Assembly (NCBI RefSeq): GCF_000949455.1
Contig: NZ_JXXK01000017.1
Location: forward strand, 1 to 64,000
Length of the DNA stretch: 64,000 bases
Direction of reading: 5' to 3'
Origin: Ruthenibacterium lactatiformans
Lineage (GTDB): Bacteria; Bacillota; Clostridia; Oscillospirales; Ruminococcaceae
Shown piece by piece: positions 1-7,938 of the stretch. The translations under genes and the position numbers were made by a program. The notes under the pieces were generated by a model. That model worked only from the letters and a program-made list of their open reading frames with translations, was not told where the DNA came from and searched no databases. Position 1 is the first letter of the stretch, and every line of letters begins with the position of its first letter.

Positions 1-987
1 ACGCTGCTTAAACAAGCAGATAAAACGATTATTGATTTTTCCGGTATCATGCCGAACCCCACCTATGCAAAGGTGCAGGAAGGTGCGGCCATTGCCCGTG
101 AGCAGCATGTAGACTTCATTCTGGCTGTGGGCGGCGGCAGCGTGATCGACTGCTGCAAGGTGATTTCCGCACAAGCTCTGTTGGACGAAGACATCTGGGA
201 GATGGAGTACGGCAAGGGACAGTTCCCTAACGCAGGAATCCCGGTAGGTGCGGTTGTCACCGCATCCGGCACAGGGGCAGAAATGAACGCGGGCGGCATC
301 ATCACCCATGAAGAAAAGAAGTGGAAGGGCGGCATTTTCGGCATCGCTCCCGTATTCGCCGTCCTGGACCCGGCGTATACCATGTCCGTGCCGCCCATGC
401 AGGTCCTCTCCGGTGCGTTTGACACTTTAAGCCATGCCATGGAAACATATTTCGGTAATTCCGACCAGGATAATGTTTCCGATGATGTGGCGCTGGCGGT
501 CATGCGCAATACCGTTGTCAATATGCGCCGCTTGCTGAAAAACATCAACGACAGGCAGGCTCGGAGCAACTTGATGTGGGATTCTGCAATGGCGGAGAAT
601 GGAATTTTGAAATGCGGCCGCCTGACAGATTTCCAGACACACCAGATCGAACACCAGCTTGGCGCTTATACCGACTGCAACCACGGCCAGGGACTGGCAG
701 TGATTCATCCCGTTTATTACCGCCATATCGTAAAGGATGCGCCGGAGAAATTTGCCAGACTTGCAAAGGACGTATTTGGCCAGGATACCGCAGAAGCCGG
801 TGTGGCGGCACTGGAGAGCTTCATCAAAGAGTGCGGGCTGCCCACAAAACTGAGCCGGCTTAAATCCACGGTGGAGATCACCCCGGAGGTACTGCGGCAG
901 GTGGCCGATACCTGCAACATTATCAAGGCTGGCCCCCGTGAACTCAGCAGGGACGAAATCTACGAGATTTTGATGGAGTGCCTATAA
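1..987 (+). CDS. Iron-containing alcohol dehydrogenase, 5' end outside the window
   Basis: This is an NAD(P)-dependent metal alcohol dehydrogenase of the butanol dehydrogenase/YqhD type, which reduces aldehydes to alcohols in fermentation. The frame is open from base 1, so the true start lies upstream and 328 residues are visible. The nucleotide-binding GGGSVID stretch is present. The metal ligands of the family are recognisable: an Asp and His in DTLSHAMETYF, and the two later His residues in the IEHQLGAYTDCNHGQG stretch. The C-terminus looks complete. The natural substrate cannot be read from sequence. The gene is followed closely by a decayed reductase gene on the same strand. Confidence 0.9.
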   Translation, partial: TLLKQADKTIIDFSGIMPNPTYAKVQEGAAIAREQHVDFILAVGGGSVIDCCKVISAQALLDEDIWEMEYGKGQFPNAGIPVGAVVTASGTGAEMNAGGIITHEEKKWKGGIFGIAPVFAVLDPAYTMSVPPMQVLSGAFDTLSHAMETYFGNSDQDNVSDDVALAVMRNTVVNMRRLLKNINDRQARSNLMWDSAMAENGILKCGRLTDFQTHQIEHQLGAYTDCNHGQGLAVIHPVYYRHIVKDAPEKFARLAKDVFGQDTAEAGVAALESFIKECGLPTKLSRLKSTVEITPEVLRQVADTCNIIKAGPRELSRDEIYEILMECL

Positions 988-998
988 GGAGGGCCGCA

Positions 999-1370
999 TG
1001 GACCGGCCATATATAATTTGTTGCATTTTGAGCGCGCTGGATGGAAAACCACCGGTGCATTTATGAGAACAGAGGCTGCCGGAAAGGCAGGCGAAGAATA
1101 TGCCCGTATCCGTACAGAATATCGGACCGACGCATGGCTTTACAGAACGGTGACCACAAAAGAGCTTACAGGAGAGCGAAAACCGGAGATTGGTCCGGCG
1201 TCAGAGATATCTCCCGGTGATTCTGTGGCGGAGGCGCAGGCGGCGCTCTACTATGTTTCTGTGGATACGCAGGGAGAAATCGGCTGGGCATCAGGCACAT
1301 TCCGTAAGGCCGGATGCCCATGCAATTGAAGTTCTGACAGAGCAGCCCCGGCGCGCCGGCGATTTTCCGG
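999..1370 (+). pseudogene. Decayed RibD C-terminal/dihydrofolate reductase-like gene
   Basis: Three successive reading frames join into one recognisable protein. An ATG at 999 opens with MDRPYIICCILSALDGK and stops within about 70 bases. The frame then moves to GAFMRTEAAGKAGEEYARIRTEY and on to YYVSVDTQGEIGW, ending near 1329. A third frame continues with RPDAHAIEVLTEQ. The opening and the Tyr-Val-Ser-Val-Asp stretch are typical of RibD C-terminal-domain reductases, which use NADPH on pyrimidine or pterin substrates. At least two frameshifts make it nonfunctional. The exact 3' limit is uncertain. The family assignment rests on remembered sequence patterns. Confidence 0.7.
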
Positions 1371-1880
1371 CGCAAGAAGATAGAATGCTTGGATGGCGAT
1401 GGAATTTGGCTGGTATGTTCGGTAAAAGACAAACAGCAAGGAGAAAGAAAAGAGGAAGAATATCCGTGCGCGGATGTTTTTGACATTGCTATTAATCGGT
1501 TGTGCTGAGAAAAACAATAGCTTTGTATCATCGGAAATGCAGCCGGTTCCTTCTATGGCCGCGAACGAATGCGGAAGCCTGCCTGCTGCGGAAAGCGCGC
1601 GTTCGGGAGGACGAGGCTGCTGCCCATTCTTAATGAATCGCAGGAGACAGGGTGAAACTCAAATTTGCAGCGCAATTTATGTACCCCAGGAGACCGGAGA
1701 ACAAATGTCGGCAGTATTTTCCGCTCATGGCTTTAAGACAATCATCAGACTGGAGCATAATATACCGAAGCGCTGGCTGCAAAGGGATATGTAATATAGG
1801 ATAAAGTCCAACTCCTGGCACTTCCCAAAATCCCATAAAAAGGCAAAGTCTGTCGGCGTTGATATCTGTTGATAAAACAG
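1371..1880 (+). other. Probable further coding remnants, no intact gene
   Basis: No intact gene is convincing here. The frame through 1374-1508 reads like protein (KKIECLDGDGIWLVCSV and onward to a TGA) but has no start. A 106-codon open frame at 1474-1794 has a short hydrophobic beginning with a possible lipobox (LLLIGC) but no good ribosome binding site and no family I recognise. Together with the pseudogene just upstream, this suggests a decaying block. Confidence 0.4.
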
Positions 1881-1914
1881 AACTCCCCCGGTAACAACTA
1901 CCGAGGGAGTTTTA
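1880..1914 (+). terminator. Rho-independent terminator
   Basis: AACTCCC and GGGAGTT arms, with an inner CGGT/ACCG pairing, form a hairpin followed by TTTAATTT. It closes the plus-strand block of the alcohol dehydrogenase and its remnants. Confidence 0.7.
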
Positions 1915-1997
1915 ATTTATGTTTGGCTTGCATTTTGATTTGCATATTTTGTAAATAACACCGTAAGGATATTGGCGCGCATAAACAAGGCAAAAAG

Positions 1998-2041
1998 AAA
2001 ACCGCAAACACCGAACGAATGACGGTGTAATGCGGTTTTTT
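1998..2041. terminator. Bidirectional terminator next to tRNA-Val
   Basis: AAAACCGCA with TGCGGTTTT, plus inner ACACCG with CGGTGT, make a two-part stem with T-runs on both strands. On the minus strand it lies directly after tRNA-Val. Confidence 0.75.
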
Positions 2042-2044
2042 AAA

Positions 2045-2121
2045 TGGTGGAGACGGAGGGGCTCGAACCCGCGACCTCTCGGATGTGAACCGAACGCTCT
2101 AACCAGCTGAGCTACGCCTCC
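2045..2121 (-). tRNA. tRNA-Val (anticodon CAC)
   Basis: Read on the minus strand, the acceptor arms GGAGGCG and CGTCTCC pair. The D-arm GCTCAGCTGGTTAGAGC and the T-loop TTCGAGC are canonical. The anticodon loop is TTCACAT, giving CAC. The 3' CCA is encoded (2045-2047). Confidence 0.95.
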
Positions 2122-2133
2122 ACAGCGAAAATT

Positions 2134-2162
2134 ATTATAGCATACCTTTTTTGAAAAGTCCA
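2134..2162 (-). promoter_or_regulatory. Promoter of tRNA-Val
   Basis: On the minus strand, TGGACT is followed after 17 bases by a perfect TATAAT, whose box ends 12 bases before the tRNA 5' end. Confidence 0.65.
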
Positions 2163-2186
2163 GCCCCAATTTTATATTTTCCCCTA

Positions 2187-2234
2187 TTGACTTTTGAAAA
2201 ATATGTTGTATTATTGTATTAATCGATTAATACA
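2187..2234 (+). promoter_or_regulatory. Promoter and 20-bp palindromic operator of the GntR operon
   Basis: TTGACT (2187-2192) and TATTAT (2209-2214) are 16 bases apart. Immediately downstream, TGTATTAATCGATTAATACA (2215-2234) is a perfect 20-base palindrome at the expected transcription start. It ends just before the ribosome binding site of the GntR gene, which suggests negative autoregulation by that protein. Confidence 0.75.
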
Positions 2235-2255
2235 GTGACACAAGGAGACGAGCGC

Positions 2256-2621
2256 ATGAAGTGGAACATCACAGCCGACCGGCCCGTTTACCTGCAGCTC
2301 ATCGAACAGCTGGAGCTTGCCATCGTGGCCGGAGAATACCGGGCGGGCGCACGGCTGCCCGGCGTGCGGGAGATGGCTGCCGGAGCGGCGGTAAACCCAA
2401 ACACCATGCAGCGTGCGCTGCAGGAACTGGAAGCACGCGGCCTTTTGAATACACAGCGCACGGCAGGCCGCACCGTAACGGAGGATGAAACAATGATTGC
2501 ACAATTGCGCGAACAACTGGCGGCCGAGCAGATCGGCGCATTTTTGCAGATGATGGAAAAGCTGGGATACACCCGGGCGCAGACGCTGGCGCTTTTGCAG
2601 CAAAAGGCACAGGAGGAATGA
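2256..2621 (+). CDS. GntR-family regulator, YtrA type
   Basis: This is a short GntR-family DNA-binding repressor of the YtrA subfamily (121 residues). These have an N-terminal winged helix and only a short C-terminal dimerisation helix pair. The PVYLQLIEQLE opening, ARLPGVREMAAGAAVNPNTMQRALQELE recognition region and LLNTQRTAGRTV wing are characteristic. The ATG at 2256 was chosen because CAAGGAG lies 8 bases upstream. A GTG at 2235 is in frame but lacks such a site and abuts the operator. It is the first gene of an operon with an ABC exporter and probably represses that operon through the palindrome at its promoter. Members of this subfamily commonly respond to cell-envelope stress or antibiotics; the inducer here is unknown. 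Confidence 0.88.
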   Translation: MKWNITADRPVYLQLIEQLELAIVAGEYRAGARLPGVREMAAGAAVNPNTMQRALQELEARGLLNTQRTAGRTVTEDETMIAQLREQLAAEQIGAFLQMMEKLGYTRAQTLALLQQKAQEE

Positions 2622-2623
2622 CG

Positions 2624-3397
2624 ATGGAAGCGGTATTGACATGCAGCGCATTGACAAAGGCCTATGGCCCGAACAAGGCGCTGGACAATTTTACGGCGGC
2701 TTTTTCCGGCGGGCGCATCACAGGCCTGCTGGGGCCGAACGGCAGCGGCAAGACGACGCTGATGAAGCTGGCGGCGGGGCTGCTGGTGCCCACGGGCGGA
2801 AGCCTTCGCGTATGCGGACAGGCGCCGGGCCCGCAGACGAAAGCGCGCGTGGCGTATCTGCCGGAACGCACGTATCTGCCCGCCGGTTTGCGCGTGCGCG
2901 AGGCGCTGGAGCTGTTCTGCGATTTTTACGCTGATTTCAGCCGGGAAAAGGCGGTCTCGATGCTGGCGGATCTGAAGATCCAGCCGGGGGACAAGATCAG
3001 CGCCATGAGCAAGGGCACGCGGGAGAAGGTGCAGCTTGTGCTGGTGATGAGCCGCGCCGCCGGGCTGTACCTGCTGGATGAGCCCATCGGCGGCGTGGAC
3101 CCCGCGGCCAGGGATTATATTCTGGACACGATCATCCGCAATTACAGCGAGGACGCGGCGCTGGTGCTCTCCACACATCTCATCGGCGACATTGAAAAGG
3201 TGCTGGACGACGTCGTGATGATCGGCGGCGGAAGGCTTGTGGCGTCCGGCAGTGTGGACGAGCTCCGTGCGGCGCAGGGCAAAAGCGTCGACGCGTTTTT
3301 CAGGGAGGTATTCAAATGTTTGCGAAACTCATCAAACATGAATTCAAGGCGACGGCGCGTATTTTTCTGCCCATACTGGGCACGGTTCTGGTGCTGA
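2624..3397 (+). CDS. ABC transporter ATP-binding protein of the GntR operon
   Basis: This is the cytoplasmic ATPase of an ABC-2 type exporter (257 residues). It has a Walker A in LLGPNGSGKTTLMK, a degenerate signature MSKGTREKVQ, a Walker B LYLLDEPIGGVD and a switch His in LSTHL. The ATG at 2624 sits 7 bases after AGGAGG and 2 bases after the GntR stop. The permease begins inside this frame, giving an unusually long 82-base overlap. The last 26 or so residues (after FREVFK) are Arg/Cys-rich and do not look like normal family sequence, so the C-terminus may be a read-through past the ancestral stop. The exported substrate is unknown. Confidence 0.88.
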   Translation: MEAVLTCSALTKAYGPNKALDNFTAAFSGGRITGLLGPNGSGKTTLMKLAAGLLVPTGGSLRVCGQAPGPQTKARVAYLPERTYLPAGLRVREALELFCDFYADFSREKAVSMLADLKIQPGDKISAMSKGTREKVQLVLVMSRAAGLYLLDEPIGGVDPAARDYILDTIIRNYSEDAALVLSTHLIGDIEKVLDDVVMIGGGRLVASGSVDELRAAQGKSVDAFFREVFKCLRNSSNMNSRRRRVFFCPYWARFWC

Positions 3398-4164
3398 CGG
3401 GCGCGGCGGCGCTGACCGTAAAGCTGGGCGGCATACTGGTGCTGCCCGGCGGAACGGGCTGGGGAGGGCCGGTGCTCGGCCTCGCTTCCGGGCTGCTGTG
3501 CCTGCTCACCTTTATTGCAATGATGGCCATGATGACGGCCGCGGTGGTCGTCACCATCCAGCGGTTTTACAAAAACCTGCTGGGGGACGAGGGATATCTG
3601 ATGTTCACGCTGCCAGTCACACCCGCGCAGCACATCACGGCCAAGCTGGCCGTGGGCACAGTGTGGACGCTCCTTTCACTGGCGCTGGCGGTGCTGGCTG
3701 CCGCTGCATTGATCTTCTCTATTCCCGGCGCGGCGGAAAACGGCATGACGCTTGCACGCTTCAGCGCGGCGTTCCGCGCGGAGATGGGGACGGGCCTGTG
3801 GATGCCCGCCGCCGTGATGCTGGTGCTTTTTATTATCGGTACAGTGAACACATATTTACAGCTTTACATGTGCATGGCCATCGGCGGGCAGTGGCCCACC
3901 AGCCGCCTGGGAGCCAGCATCGCGGCGTATTTTATACTCAATTTCGGGCTGCAGATGCTGACGGTGGCCGGTATGCTCGTCAGCGGCGTGGTGCTTGCAG
4001 CAACCGGGGCCATGGATGCGCTGGTCCCTGTGGTAGAGCACGCCGCACCCGCCGCCGTGATGTGCGCCGTAATGGGGGCCGTGGGCGCAGTGCTGCTGGT
4101 CGGCTGTGTGATTTATTTCTGCATAACGCGCTGGTTGTTGACAAAGCGGCTCAATCTCGCGTAA
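3316..4164 (+). CDS. ABC-2 type permease of the GntR operon
   Basis: This 282-residue polytopic membrane protein partners with the preceding ATPase. Hydrophobic segments lie at about residues 17-38, 45-78, 107-132, 155-180, 195-225 and 240-272, giving roughly six helices. There is a GGGAGGT ribosome binding site before the ATG. YtrA-controlled pairs of this build export small or lipophilic compounds or protect against wall-acting agents. No catalytic motif fixes the substrate, and the assignment rests on membrane topology and operon context. Confidence 0.8.
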   Translation: MFAKLIKHEFKATARIFLPILGTVLVLTGAAALTVKLGGILVLPGGTGWGGPVLGLASGLLCLLTFIAMMAMMTAAVVVTIQRFYKNLLGDEGYLMFTLPVTPAQHITAKLAVGTVWTLLSLALAVLAAAALIFSIPGAAENGMTLARFSAAFRAEMGTGLWMPAAVMLVLFIIGTVNTYLQLYMCMAIGGQWPTSRLGASIAAYFILNFGLQMLTVAGMLVSGVVLAATGAMDALVPVVEHAAPAAVMCAVMGAVGAVLLVGCVIYFCITRWLLTKRLNLA

Positions 4165-4191
4165 ACTGGTACCAAAAGGAGGGGATGCACC

Positions 4192-4404
4192 ATGGAACGG
4201 CAGCAGTATGTATGCCCGAAGTGCGGAAATATGGAGTATGAGGCCGACCAGTTCCAGGCGACCGGCGGCAATTTTGCCAAGCTGTTCGACGTACAGAACA
4301 AGCGCTTCACCACCATCACCTGCACCCGGTGCGGCTATACCGAGCTGTACAAGGAAATGAGCGACGGAGCGATGGATGTTTTGGACTTCCTGATCGGCGG
4401 CTGA
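4192..4404 (+). CDS. Small zinc-ribbon protein
   Basis: This 70-residue protein has two Cys-X2-Cys knuckles, CPKCGN near the N-terminus and CTRCGYTE about 35 residues later. They form one zinc ribbon of the kind seen in small bacterial nucleic-acid-binding proteins. AAGGAGGGG precedes the ATG. It follows the ABC permease by 27 bases and may be co-transcribed. Its function is unknown. Confidence 0.75.
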   Translation: MERQQYVCPKCGNMEYEADQFQATGGNFAKLFDVQNKRFTTITCTRCGYTELYKEMSDGAMDVLDFLIGG

Positions 4405-4425
4405 AAAAACGGGATCAAATACCAA

Positions 4426-4469
4426 AAACAGCGGAGGGCGCGCCCGGTGTGGGCGGCCCGCCGCTGTTT
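4426..4469. terminator. Bidirectional terminator
   Basis: AAACAGCGG pairs with CCGCTGTTT around a GC-rich inner stem, and is followed by TGCTTTTTAA. It separates the plus-strand GntR operon from the convergent acylation pair. Confidence 0.7.
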
Positions 4470-4487
4470 CTGCTTTTTAAGGCGGGT

Positions 4488-5588
4488 CTATGGCAGGGAA
4501 ACCGTCAGAGGGTTTCCCTGCGCCGTAAACAGCGCCGTCAGCGCGGCGCTGTCGAACTGTGCGCCCAGCAGAAGCGAATCCTCCGCCAGCCGCGCGCACA
4601 GCGCCGCATATACACGGTCGGAGCCGTGGAAGCCGTCCACATACTGGCTGTCATTCGTCTCCGGCAGATAGGAGTAATTGAACACCTCAAAGCCGTACCG
4701 GGCAAACATCGTCTCCAGCGCCGCGAAGGCGGCGGAAATATAGCCGTACTGCTCGGTCTCCTGCATGCGCTGCCACACAGAGGGGGCGTAGGGGGGCAGG
4801 AATGCCGTTACCTCGATGCCGGCCCGGGCGCAGAAAGCGAGCAGAGCTTCCGTCTGGGCAAGGCTTTCTGCGTCCGGCGTTTCCCCGTACTCAAAGCGGT
4901 TCGTGTTTTTTGCGATGCGCTGGAACGTATCCTTAAACTCTGCGTCCGCGCTTTTTTCCGGGTGCAGCACGGCGGTGCCGTAGGTGTATGAGCCGTCTGC
5001 GTAAAAGCCCGCGCCGCGCCCCGCGGCCGACATGCCGTACACGCCGTCCTGCGTGCCCAGCACATGCAGCAGGGAATATTTTCCGTCCAGATAATCCGCC
5101 AGTGCCCGGCGCAGAGCGTAAAAAGCGTCCGGCTGCGTGTAGGGCCGCAGGGCCGTGCTGTCCTCCGGTTCGATGGAGGTCCAGGTCTCATTGTAGAAAT
5201 ACTGGTCCAGCACCAGAAGCAGATGCTTCGGCCGTGCGTCCGGCGGAATGTTTTCCAAAAACACCTGGGCCTGTGAAATATAGGCAATGCCGCCGCCTGC
5301 GTTGTAAAAGCTGTCTGATGCGAAGAAAGCGCCGCGCAGCTGCATGGAGCGCGAGGTGCCCAGCACCAGCACGTCCGCACCGCGGGCGTTGGCCACGGCC
5401 TGCTTCAAGGCGCGGGTATCATCCCGGTAGGCAAGGCCGAACAGCTCCAGCCCGCCGTTCAGCGCAGCGGCTTCAATGTCCGCCGTGGGCGTCAGCTCGC
5501 CCGAGCGCAAAAGGGCAAGGGAAAACATGCCCAGCAGCAGGATGACGGGCGCGAGAAACAGCGCGAGGATCTTTAAAAAGCGTTTCAA
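4488..5588 (-). CDS. Membrane-anchored SGNH/DltD-like O-acyltransferase partner
   Basis: This 366-residue protein has one N-terminal membrane helix (KRFLKILALFLAPVILLLGMF) and an extracytoplasmic SGNH-hydrolase-like domain. The nucleophile motif is GTSRSMQ and the C-terminal Asp-His pair lies in YVDGFHGSD, the arrangement of DltD/AlgJ-type proteins that work with MBOAT acyltransferases. The TTG at 5588 is chosen because GGGAGG lies 6 bases upstream; upstream frame-mates lack support. It lies directly downstream of the MBOAT gene. The pair probably O-acetylates an exported glycan. No dltA or dltC is adjacent, so D-alanylation is less likely. Confidence 0.78.
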   Translation of the reverse strand: MKRFLKILALFLAPVILLLGMFSLALLRSGELTPTADIEAAALNGGLELFGLAYRDDTRALKQAVANARGADVLVLGTSRSMQLRGAFFASDSFYNAGGGIAYISQAQVFLENIPPDARPKHLLLVLDQYFYNETWTSIEPEDSTALRPYTQPDAFYALRRALADYLDGKYSLLHVLGTQDGVYGMSAAGRGAGFYADGSYTYGTAVLHPEKSADAEFKDTFQRIAKNTNRFEYGETPDAESLAQTEALLAFCARAGIEVTAFLPPYAPSVWQRMQETEQYGYISAAFAALETMFARYGFEVFNYSYLPETNDSQYVDGFHGSDRVYAALCARLAEDSLLLGAQFDSAALTALFTAQGNPLTVSLP

Positions 5589-5635
5589 TGGAAGCCTCCC
5601 GGATATTCGGGCCGCGTCCGTTCGGGGCGCGGCGC

Positions 5636-7066
5636 TTAAAACTGGAAGTAGATGGGCGTGGGGGATGCACCGATGGGCGCAAGAAACAGGATGGCCAGAA
5701 CCAGCACATAGCACAGCGCGGCCTGGAACCATTTTCTGCGTCCCGCAAGCCAGGCGGAAAAGCCCGTGCGCCTCGCGGCGAAGTCCACCGCGCACAGCAG
5801 AGCGCAGGCAAAGCCGACGCGTACCAGCATACCGCTGTTAAACCCCAGCATGGCGAGAGCGTTTTTCAGCGCCGGGGGCGTAAGAGAAAAGCTGTCCGGC
5901 ATGCGGGCGAACAGATGCAGCGCACCGGACAGGGTGGGCGCGCGGAAAAACACCCACCCGAACCACACCAGCACGAAAGTGACAAGCATTTTCAGCCCGC
6001 GGGCCGGGGCGCTCTGCTCCGGAATGTGCGAGGCGCGCCACAGCCGCGCGCGGGCGGGCGCGGTGAGCCGTCCCACCGCAAGATATGCCCCGTGCAGCAG
6101 CCCCCATACGGCGAATTGAAGCCCGGTGCCGTGCCACAGGCCGCTGACGAGGAAGGTTATCAGCAGATTGACGCAGCAGCGCGCTGTGGAGCAGCGGCTG
6201 CCGCCCAGCGGGATGTAGACGTAGTCCCGCAGCCAGGAGGAGAGCGAAATATGCCAGCGGTTCCAGAACTCCTTCACGGACGTGGAAAAATAGGGCGCGC
6301 GGAAATTTTCCGGTACGTCAAAGCCCAAAAGCTGCATACAGCCGATGGCGATGTGGGAATACCCGGCGAAATCCGCATAGAGCTGCACCGCGTACAGTAC
6401 GCTGGCCAGGAACACCGAAAGGCCCATCACAAGGTCGGGGGCGTCCAGCCCGGCGGAAACATAAGGCGCCAGGTTGTCGGCCACCACCAGCTTTTCAAAA
6501 TACCCCCACAGCATGAGCTGCGCGCCGCGTACCGCGCGCCCGGCGTCAAATGCGCGGGGCGTGCCGATCTGGGCCATCAGGTCGCCCGGGCGCTGGATGG
6601 GTCCCATACTCACTTCGGGAAAGAATGAAACATACAGCGCGTACCGTCCGAAATGGCGGCAGGGAGGCAGAGCGCCCTTGTACACCTCGGCCAGATACGC
6701 CACAGCTTTGAACGTGAAAAAACTGATGCCGACGGGCGTGAGCAGGCTGAACGCGCGCACGCTTTCGGGTACATACGCGCCCAGCAGCGTATTGAAATAT
6801 TTGAAGAACAGCAGCGGCGCCAGCGCCGCCGCCGCGGCCAGCGCCAGCGCGGGCCTGCGGCCCCGCCGCCGCTGCAGCCACAGGCCGCCCAGATAAGAGA
6901 CGGCGATGCACAGCGCCAGCACGGCAAGCATGGGCGCGCCCAGCAGCGCATAAAAACCGGCCGACGCGGCCAGGCAAACGGCCCAGCGCGCTTTCTGCGG
7001 CACGGCCCAGTGTACGGCGAACACGGCGGCGAAAAAGCCGAGATAGGCAAGGGATGTGAACTGCAC
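5636..7066 (-). CDS. MBOAT-family membrane O-acyltransferase
   Basis: This 476-residue polytopic protein belongs to the DltB/AlgI branch of the MBOAT family, which moves acyl groups across the membrane for exported polymers. Characteristic stretches are GPIQRPGDLM, EFWNRWHISLSSWLRDYVYIPLGG and FLVSGLWHG. The last holds the conserved catalytic His. The GTG at 7066 is used because AAAGGAGG lies 9 bases upstream and the protein then starts in the usual way for the family. It is upstream of, and probably co-transcribed with, the SGNH partner. Confidence 0.9.
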   Translation of the reverse strand: MQFTSLAYLGFFAAVFAVHWAVPQKARWAVCLAASAGFYALLGAPMLAVLALCIAVSYLGGLWLQRRRGRRPALALAAAAALAPLLFFKYFNTLLGAYVPESVRAFSLLTPVGISFFTFKAVAYLAEVYKGALPPCRHFGRYALYVSFFPEVSMGPIQRPGDLMAQIGTPRAFDAGRAVRGAQLMLWGYFEKLVVADNLAPYVSAGLDAPDLVMGLSVFLASVLYAVQLYADFAGYSHIAIGCMQLLGFDVPENFRAPYFSTSVKEFWNRWHISLSSWLRDYVYIPLGGSRCSTARCCVNLLITFLVSGLWHGTGLQFAVWGLLHGAYLAVGRLTAPARARLWRASHIPEQSAPARGLKMLVTFVLVWFGWVFFRAPTLSGALHLFARMPDSFSLTPPALKNALAMLGFNSGMLVRVGFACALLCAVDFAARRTGFSAWLAGRRKWFQAALCYVLVLAILFLAPIGASPTPIYFQF

Positions 7067-7190
7067 CGGGCGCGGCCTCCTTTGCAGCAAAAATAAGGAT
7101 ATATTATTGTATCATGGCTGTGCGCCGCGCGCAACCGGAACAGGGCTTACAGCTTTCTTACTCTTTTGTAAGGCTTTTTTGTTACCGGTC

Positions 7191-7904
7191 TTATTTGCGG
7201 CCGCGCAGGAACGTGGCCCCCGCGATGCTGTCCACGGCCTCGCAGTACGAAAAGCCCGCGGCCCGCAGCAGGGCAAGCTCGTGCTCCAGCGTCAGCGGCG
7301 TGTCGAAGTGGATGAACACATCCGCCGGGATGTTCGCGCGAGCCCGGCGGCGCGCGCTTTCCGCCCGCAGCAGAGTCTCCTCTTCCTCGCAGCAGGCGAT
7401 GTAGTCCGCCTCCAGAAAAAAGCCGCCGGGCCGCAGGGCGGCATGAATTTTTTTGTACAGCTCCAGCTTTTGCTCCGGGGTAAAATGGTGCAGGCTCTCT
7501 ACGGAAACGACCGCGCCGTATTGCTCCGCGCCCAGGTCCATCGCCAGATAATCCGCGCACCGCAGCTCAAGCCGCCGCCCGGCATGCTTCGCACGCAGCT
7601 TTTCCAGCATGGCCGCGCACAGGTCCACTCCCGTGACGGCAAGCTCCGGCCAGCGGGCAAAGATGCGGTCCAGCTCCAGCCCGGTGCCGCAGCCGAGGTC
7701 CAGCAGGGGGCCGCAGTCTCCGGGCGTCAGCTCGGCCACACGGCCATATGCTTTGTCCCACACGGACATGTGCGCTTCATAGGTGTCCACGCGGGCGGCG
7801 AAAAAGCCGTTCATATCCTCGGCGGGCTCATCCCGCGTCTGTGCAAGCCATTGCTTCAATTCCCGCATATGGGCGGAAACGTCCGCCCGGATGGTAAGCT
7901 CCAT
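7191..7904 (-). CDS. Class I SAM-dependent methyltransferase
   Basis: This 237-residue protein has the Rossmann-fold methyltransferase signature: motif I LLDLGCGTGLELD, an acidic ribose-binding VTGVDLC, the CADYLAMDL region, and ALRPGGFFLEADY after the catalytic core. The start at 7904 has AGAAGGA upstream. It lies 34 bases downstream of the ABC-F gene on the same strand and may share its transcript. The methyl acceptor is unknown and nothing in the sequence marks it as an rRNA methyltransferase. Confidence 0.85.
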   Translation of the reverse strand: MELTIRADVSAHMRELKQWLAQTRDEPAEDMNGFFAARVDTYEAHMSVWDKAYGRVAELTPGDCGPLLDLGCGTGLELDRIFARWPELAVTGVDLCAAMLEKLRAKHAGRRLELRCADYLAMDLGAEQYGAVVSVESLHHFTPEQKLELYKKIHAALRPGGFFLEADYIACCEEEETLLRAESARRRARANIPADVFIHFDTPLTLEHELALLRAAGFSYCEAVDSIAGATFLRGRK

Positions 7905-7938
7905 AAAAATTCCTTCTTTCCTGTGATGGGGCACCTGC

